Source of the DNA: Nocardia gamkensis NBRC 108242
GTDB taxonomy: Bacteria; Actinomycetota; Actinomycetes; Mycobacteriales; Mycobacteriaceae
Length of the DNA stretch: 64,000 bases
Reading direction: 5' to 3'
Assembly: GCF_001612985.1 (NCBI RefSeq)
Contig: NZ_BDBM01000006.1
Span: 242,252 to 306,251 of the forward strand
The position numbers and the translations under genes are program-made. Below the pieces are notes generated by a model. It saw nothing but the letters and a program-made list of their open reading frames with translations. It did not search any database and was not told where the DNA came from. Positions 59,365 to 64,000 of the stretch are shown in pieces. Numbering within the stretch: the stretch's first letter is position 1; every line of letters begins with the position of its first letter.

Positions 59365-60239
59365 ATGCCAACACCTCCAGGCCTTCACCGACCTTCGGCG
59401 GACACCGCCACGATTGCCGCCGCCGACCTGCTCGGCGCGGCGGCCCGCTCCGGCACCCCGTGCGCGCCGGTGCGCGATCTGATCGGTTCCGACGATGTGG
59501 CCGCGGCATACACGGTGCAGGAACTGCTGACCGCCGAGCGCGTCGCGGCGGGGGCGGAGATCGTCGGGCGCAAGATCGGCTTGACCTCACCGGCGGTGCA
59601 GCGCCAGCTCGGCGTCGATCAACCGGATTTCGGAGTGTTGTTCGACGATATGTACTACCCGCAGGACACACCGGTGCCGCTGAGCCGGTTGCTGCAACCG
59701 AAGGTCGAAGCCGAGGTCGGTTCGTGCTCGCCGCGGACTTGGTGGACGGCCCGCTCGATGACGAGCAGATTCGCGCCGCGGTCGGCTACGCCGTGGCCGC
59801 GCTCGAGATCGTCGACAGTCGCATCGCGGGCTGGGACATCACGTTCGGCGACACCGTCGCCGACAACGCCTCCAGCGGCCTGTTCGTCCTCGGCGCCGAA
59901 CATCGCACGCTCGATTCCTTCGACCCGGTCTCGGCGCAGATGCGCATGTCGATCGACGGTGTCGATGTGTCGACGGGAACCGGCGCCGCCTGCCTCGGCG
60001 ATCCGCTGCACGCCCTGGCCTGGCTGGCGCGGACCACTCGGGAATTCGGCCGTCCGCTGCGCGCCCTGGCCTGGCTGGCGCGGACCACTCGGGAATTCGG
60101 CCGTCCGCTGCGCGCCGGGCAGATCGTTCTCTCCGGAGCGCTCGGACCGATGGCCCCGATTCAGGGCCCCGCCACCGTCACCGTCACCGCCGACATCACC
60201 GGACTCGGCTCGGTGACCGCGACCTTCATCCAGGAGTGA
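59365..60239 (+). pseudogene. 2-hydroxypenta-2,4-dienoate hydratase (HsaE/MhpD-like), frameshifted with internal duplication
   Basis: The N-terminal part (ATG 59365) reads ELLTAERVAAGAEIVGRKIG, GVDQPDFGVLFDDMYYPQDT and QPKVEAEVG in one frame. At 59719-59723 homology passes to the +2-shifted frame, which continues FVLAADLVDGPLDDEQIRAA, VDSRIAGWDITFGDTVADNA and to the stop at 60239. A missing T in a TTT run (GTCGGTTTCGTG expected, GTCGGTTCGTG present) would explain the shift. The C-terminal part also carries an exact in-frame 51-bp duplication (17 residues, including ALAWLARTTREFGRPLR). Family length is about 260 aa; here about 290 would result. It is either a true pseudogene or a sequencing error plus a real duplication. 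The neighbours encode the next two pathway steps. Confidence 0.8.
60011..60112 (+). repeat. 51-bp exact tandem duplication in the hydratase gene
   Basis: Bases 60011-60061 and 60062-60112 are identical. The unit encodes 17 residues in frame and corresponds to a region that occurs once in HsaE homologues. Confidence 0.9.
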
Positions 60240-60243
60240 GACC

Positions 60244-61227
60244 ATGAACGACAACCCCGCCGAGCTGAAAGTCGCGGTGATCGGGTCGGGAAATATCGGC
60301 ACCGATCTGATGATCAAAGTGATCCGGCACTCGACGGTGCTGGAGATGGGCGCGATGGTCGGCATCGACCCCGAATCCGACGGCCTCGCCCGCGCGCGCA
60401 GGTTCGGCGTCCCGACCACCTCCGATGGCGTCCAGGGCCTGCTGGAGCTGCCGAACTTCGACGAGATCGAGGTGGTCTTCGACGCGACCTCCGCCAAGGC
60501 CCACGCCGCGCACGCCGCAGTGCTCGAACCGCTCGGCAAACGCCTGATCGACCTGACTCCGGCGGCCCTCGGCCCGTTCGTCATACCGGCGGTGAACCTG
60601 GACGAACATCGGCACGCCCCCAACGTCAACATGGTCACCTGCGGCGGGCAGGCCACCATCCCGATCGTCGCCGCCGTTTCCCGCGTGACGCCGGTCGCCT
60701 ACGCCGAGATCGTCGCGTCCATCGCGTCGAAATCGGCGGGGCCGGGTACCCGCGCCAATATCGACGAGTTCACCGAGACCACCGCGCACGCGATCGAAGC
60801 GGTCGGCGGCGCCCAGCGCGGCAAGGCGATCATCATCCTCAATCCGGCGGACCCGCCGCTGATCATGCGCGATACGGTGCTGTGCCTGATCACCGCGCCC
60901 GACTCAGGCACGCACGAGGCGATTCGCGAGTCGGTGGAGCAGATGGTCGCCCATGTGGCCACCTATGTGCCCGGTTACCGCCTCAAGCAGAAAGTTCAGA
61001 TCACCGCCGTCCCGCAGGATCAACCGGTCCACACCCTGCTCGGCCCGGACGCGGCGGCCGCGCCCACCCATCAGGTGACGGTCTTCCTAGAAGTCGAAGG
61101 AGCCGCCCACTACCTCCCGGCCTACGCGGGCAACCTCGACATCATGACCTCGGCGGCCGTGCGCTACGCCGAATCCATCGCCGACACGATCGCCGCCGCC
61201 CCAGCAGGACAGGAAGCGCTCCGATGA
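60244..61227 (+). CDS. hsaG: Acetaldehyde (propionaldehyde) dehydrogenase, acylating (327 aa)
   Basis: The Rossmann start [20 protein letters not shown] and the catalytic Cys133 in [13 protein letters not shown] identify the acylating dehydrogenase of meta-cleavage pathways (BphJ/DmpF/HsaG). It converts the aldehyde from the aldolase into acyl-CoA. It starts 4 bp after the hydratase stop, and its own stop overlaps the aldolase start by 4 bp; the two enzymes form a channelling complex in characterised systems. Confidence 0.92.
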   Translation: MNDNPAELKVAVIGSGNIGTDLMIKVIRHSTVLEMGAMVGIDPESDGLARARRFGVPTTSDGVQGLLELPNFDEIEVVFDATSAKAHAAHAAVLEPLGKRLIDLTPAALGPFVIPAVNLDEHRHAPNVNMVTCGGQATIPIVAAVSRVTPVAYAEIVASIASKSAGPGTRANIDEFTETTAHAIEAVGGAQRGKAIIILNPADPPLIMRDTVLCLITAPDSGTHEAIRESVEQMVAHVATYVPGYRLKQKVQITAVPQDQPVHTLLGPDAAAAPTHQVTVFLEVEGAAHYLPAYAGNLDIMTSAAVRYAESIADTIAAAPAGQEALR

Positions 61228-62240
61228 CCACCCAGCTGTTCATCCAAGACGTCACCCTTCGCGACGGCATGCACGCGGTGCGCCATCGCATCACTCCCGA
61301 CGACGTCGGGCGGATCGTCGCCGCGCTCGACGCGGCGGGGGTCGACGGCATCGAGGTCGCCCATGGCGACGGCCTCGCCGGAGGCAGCTTGAATTACGGG
61401 CCGGGGAGCAACACCGACTGGGAATGGATCGAAGCAGCTGCCGCCAATCTGACGCACGCCCGGCTGACCACGCTGTTGTTGCCCGGTATCGGCACCATCG
61501 AAGAACTGAAGCACGCCTACCGGCTGGGCGTCCGGTCGGTGCGCGTGGCCACCCATTGCACCGAAGCCGATGTGTCCGCCCAGCACATCGCCACCGCACG
61601 GGAACTCGGCATGGACGTCTCCGGATTCCTGATGATGTCGCACATGGCCGAACCGGCTCGCCTGGCCGAACAAGCGAAATTGATGGAATCCTTTGGGGCG
61701 CATTGTGTCTACGTCACCGATTCCGGCGGCCGGTTGACCATGAACGGCGTCCGCGACCGCGTCCGCGCGTACCGTCAGGCGCTCGATCCGGGCACCGAGA
61801 TCGGTATCCACGCGCACGAGAACCTCTCGCTGTCGGTAGCCGATTCCGTGGTGGCGGTCGAAGAAGGCGTCACCCGGGTCGACGCCTCGCTCGCCGGCCA
61901 CGGTGCGGGAGCGGGCAACTGCCCGATCGAACCTTTCGTCGCCGTCGCCGATCTGCACGGCTGGAAGCACAACTGCGATCTGTTCGCCCTGCAAGACGCC
62001 GCCGACGACTTGGTGCGGCCGCTGCAGGATCGCCCGGTGCGCGTGGACCGTGAAACCCTCACGCTCGGCTACGCCGGGGTCTACTCGTCTTTCCTGCGGC
62101 ATGCCGAAACCGCGTCGCGGCGCTACGGCATCGACGTGCGCACCATCCTGCTCGAGGTGGGACGCCGCGGGCTGGTCGGCGGACAGGAGGACCTCATCGT
62201 CGATATCGCGCTCGACTTGTCGGCCGGCGCCGACGGGTAA
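61224..62240 (+). CDS. hsaF: 4-hydroxy-2-oxovalerate aldolase (338 aa)
   Basis: The start [18 protein letters not shown] is diagnostic of the HMG-CoA-lyase-like aldolase family (BphI/DmpG/HsaF). [16 protein letters not shown], the metal-binding [15 protein letters not shown] and a C-terminal DmpG-type communication domain follow. It splits 4-hydroxy-2-oxoacids into pyruvate and an aldehyde. ATGA overlap with hsaG indicates coupling. Confidence 0.92.
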   Translation: MTTQLFIQDVTLRDGMHAVRHRITPDDVGRIVAALDAAGVDGIEVAHGDGLAGGSLNYGPGSNTDWEWIEAAAANLTHARLTTLLLPGIGTIEELKHAYRLGVRSVRVATHCTEADVSAQHIATARELGMDVSGFLMMSHMAEPARLAEQAKLMESFGAHCVYVTDSGGRLTMNGVRDRVRAYRQALDPGTEIGIHAHENLSLSVADSVVAVEEGVTRVDASLAGHGAGAGNCPIEPFVAVADLHGWKHNCDLFALQDAADDLVRPLQDRPVRVDRETLTLGYAGVYSSFLRHAETASRRYGIDVRTILLEVGRRGLVGGQEDLIVDIALDLSAGADG

Positions 62241-62313
62241 TCGCCCGGAGACCGCCGGGGCGGTGGAGGAGCCTCTCCGGCGCTTCCTTTGCGCGCGTGC
62301 GAGACTCGCTTCG

Positions 62314-63252
62314 ATGCTCACCTACTTTCAAGCGACTGTCATCGGTGCGGTGCAGGGGGTCACCGAACTCTTCCCGATTTCCAGCCTGGGGCACTCCGTG
62401 CTGATCGCGGCATGGCTCGGAGGCGATTGGGAGAAGCTGACCGGCGAAGGCGAGTCCGGCACAGGCACACCGTATCTGGCGTTCGTGGTGGCGCTGCACG
62501 TGGCGACCGCGGTCGCGCTGCTCGGCTACTACTGGCGGGACTGGTGTGCCATCGCCGCGGGTTTCCTCACCACGCTGCGAACCGGGCGCCTCGACACCAT
62601 CCCGCAGCGGCTCGCGTGGCTGATCGTCATCGCCACCGTTCCCGTCGGCGTGCTCGGCTTTCTGCTGGAACATCCCTTGCACGCCTTGTTCGGTGCGCCG
62701 ATCTACGCCGCCGTCTTCTTGGCGCTCAACGGTGTCGTGCTGATCATCGGTGAGGGACTGCGCCGACGGAACGAACCGTCCCTGGCCGAATACGGTCGGC
62801 GGTTCGCCCTGCGGCAGGCCCACAGCGGCACTCTCACCGCCGAGGCGGAACCTCGCCGCCAATCCGACCGGCCATTGGCCGCCCTCGGGCCGAGGGACGC
62901 CCTCGGTATCGGCTTCGTCCAAGTCGGCGCGCTGCTGACCGGTTTCAGCCGTGCGGGCCTGACCATGGTCGGCGGTCTGTGGCGTGGTCTCGCACACGAG
63001 CACGCGGCCAAATTCGCCTTCCTGCTGGCCACTCCGGCGATCCTGGGCGCGGGACTGCTCGAGATACCGGAGCTGGTCGGCCCGAAGACCGACGGCATCC
63101 GTGGGCCGGTGCTGGTCGGCGCCCTCGTGTCCGGGGTGTCGTCGTGGCTGGCAGTGCGGTTCCTGGAGCGGTACTTCCAGACCCGCACGCTGCTGCCGTT
63201 CGCCGTGTACTGCCTCGCCGCCGGGGCCGTCTCGGTCGTCCACTTCGGCTGA
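62314..63252 (+). CDS. uppP: Undecaprenyl-diphosphatase (312 aa)
   Basis: The start MLTYFQATVIGAVQGVTELF followed by PISSLGHSVLIAAW contains the E-x3-PISS-x-H active-site motif of BacA/UppP. About seven to eight membrane helices follow, with the second conserved site GFSRAGLTMVGGLWRGL. It recycles the lipid carrier for peptidoglycan synthesis and can raise bacitracin tolerance. No clear ribosome-binding site precedes the ATG, which lies 73 bp after the aldolase stop. Confidence 0.9.
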   Translation: MLTYFQATVIGAVQGVTELFPISSLGHSVLIAAWLGGDWEKLTGEGESGTGTPYLAFVVALHVATAVALLGYYWRDWCAIAAGFLTTLRTGRLDTIPQRLAWLIVIATVPVGVLGFLLEHPLHALFGAPIYAAVFLALNGVVLIIGEGLRRRNEPSLAEYGRRFALRQAHSGTLTAEAEPRRQSDRPLAALGPRDALGIGFVQVGALLTGFSRAGLTMVGGLWRGLAHEHAAKFAFLLATPAILGAGLLEIPELVGPKTDGIRGPVLVGALVSGVSSWLAVRFLERYFQTRTLLPFAVYCLAAGAVSVVHFG

Positions 63253-63291
63253 GGTCTGCCTCCGCCGGGCGATCGAGTGACCGAGGTGCGA

Positions 63292-63999
63292 TCAACTGGC
63301 CTCCCATTCGTCGGTCTGCGCTTCACCATCGGTGTCCAGGATGACCGTCGCGCCGACGGTCCCGCCTGCGATCAGTTCGATCAGCGCGGCGGAGGACCCC
63401 GGTTCGCCGCTGGGCAGGATCTGGGATTCGTAGGTGAGTTCGGCGTGGTCGCGCAATTGTGCGGCGGCCGTGGCCAAGTCGTCGTAGCTGAGGGTCCGAT
63501 CCCCCAGGAAGGCGGTGTCGCTCCCGCGCAGTGTGCGGGTGCGGTGGGCGTAGGTGACCGGCCGGGGTGATTCGGCGGCGATCTCCGCGACGACGGTGGG
63601 GTCGTCGAGGGCGAGCCAGTCGACCGTGTCGCTGAACCGGCTGTCGCCGACCGTGAGGCCGATCTTGATCTCGAACTCATCGGGCAGCTGTGCGTCGAGT
63701 GCGTCGACCGGGACCACGGCGGCGCCGGTCTTGAGTACCGCCCAGGTGGCGATGACCGCTTCGATGCCGCGATCGAGTCGCACCGCCACGCCCGCGCCGG
63801 GGCCGCAGCCGCGCGCGATGAGCACGCGCGCCAACCGCGACGATCGGGTTTCGAGGTCGTGGTAGGACACGTCGATATCGTCGACGACGACGGCGGGGGC
63901 GTCCGGGTCGTCTTCCACCGCGCCCACGAGTGCCTGGGCCAGTGTGGTGCCCGCCGTCGTCGCCGCTGCCTGCGGTGCGGGGGCATCCGTTCTGGTTGT
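63292..63999 (-). CDS. C-terminal part of an NRPS-like protein ending in a degenerate adenylation domain (5' end outside window)
   Basis: The frame is open from the window edge to the TGA at 63292; 235 residues are visible. DDIDVSYHDLETRSSRLARV matches adenylation motif A1 and WAVLKTGAAVVPVDALD matches A2. Where the ATP-binding A3 loop (TSGSTGxPKG) is expected, the sequence reads LRGSDTAFLGDRTLSYDDLA, which lacks it. The protein stops about 60 residues later, so motifs A5-A10 and any carrier or thioesterase domain are missing. The last domain is therefore not an active adenylation domain. Confidence 0.7.
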   Translation of the reverse strand, partial: TTRTDAPAPQAAATTAGTTLAQALVGAVEDDPDAPAVVVDDIDVSYHDLETRSSRLARVLIARGCGPGAGVAVRLDRGIEAVIATWAVLKTGAAVVPVDALDAQLPDEFEIKIGLTVGDSRFSDTVDWLALDDPTVVAEIAAESPRPVTYAHRTRTLRGSDTAFLGDRTLSYDDLATAAAQLRDHAELTYESQILPSGEPGSSAALIELIAGGTVGATVILDTDGEAQTDEWEAS

Positions 64000-64000
64000 G

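Noticed and set aside
1..64000. Mobile elements, CRISPR arrays, phage or integrative elements
   Set aside because: No transposase, integrase, direct-repeat array or attachment-site pattern was seen; the only long exact repeat is the 51-bp duplication in the hydratase gene.

Overview
The window looks like chromosomal DNA of a mycolic-acid actinomycete, most probably Nocardia or a close relative. Base composition is very GC-rich, GTG starts are common, and lineage-typical families are present: an MspA-type porin, a UPF0182 protein, a mycothiol-dependent isomerase-family protein, a deazaflavin (F420)-type reductase, a mycobacterial-type GH15 enzyme and steroid ring-cleavage enzymes. No rRNA, tRNA, CRISPR array, insertion sequence or phage gene was seen. 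All family names come from reading the translated sequences and remembering known homologues; no search was run.

1-6.2 kb: two PEP-utilising-enzyme/tyrosine-phosphatase pairs lie tail to tail. 6.3-19.3 kb: an accessory steroid-type catabolic cluster holds a 3-ketosteroid delta-4-(5-alpha)-dehydrogenase-like flavoprotein, HsaA- and HsaD-like enzymes, a LuxR-type ATPase regulator, RibBA (riboflavin precursor synthesis), PadR and IclR regulators, HsaB-like flavin reductase, KshA-like Rieske oxygenase, a 75-residue Cys-rich protein, KshB-like reductase and an HsaC-like extradiol dioxygenase. Two recurring DNA motifs tie it together. One is a palindrome close to TCCCGGTSACCGGGA, found 64-77 bp upstream of four genes. 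The other is ATATGCCTGA, found at the translation starts of ribBA, padR and the flavin reductase.

19.3-37.5 kb: a TetR/DUF3533 divergent pair with tandem operators, a GH3 glycosidase, UPF0182 and DUF2165 membrane proteins, MsrB-MsrA, a metal-hydrolase/membrane-protein pair facing a TetR gene across a perfect inverted repeat, an F420-type reductase, a cytochrome P450, a mycothiol-type isomerase-family gene, a CocE-like hydrolase and another TetR. 37.6-49.9 kb: a stress and carbohydrate block (photolyase, hemerythrin, Mn-catalase, epimerase, GH13, SDR, GH1, TerD, MspA porin, GH15) with promoters resembling those of SigF/SigB-type stress sigma factors.

49.9-58.3 kb: TetR with a DUF4334/alcohol-dehydrogenase operon, cytochrome bd oxidase (cydAB), an SDR, small unknown proteins and an erythromycin-esterase-family protein lacking its usual catalytic residues. 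58.4-62.2 kb: an IclR gene divergent from the lower meta-cleavage pathway (hydratase, acetaldehyde dehydrogenase, aldolase), which would finish breakdown of ring-cleavage products of the kind made by the first cluster. The hydratase reading frame is broken by a frameshift and carries a 51-bp tandem duplication. 62.3-64 kb: UppP and the C-terminal end of an NRPS-like protein that finishes in a degenerate adenylation domain.
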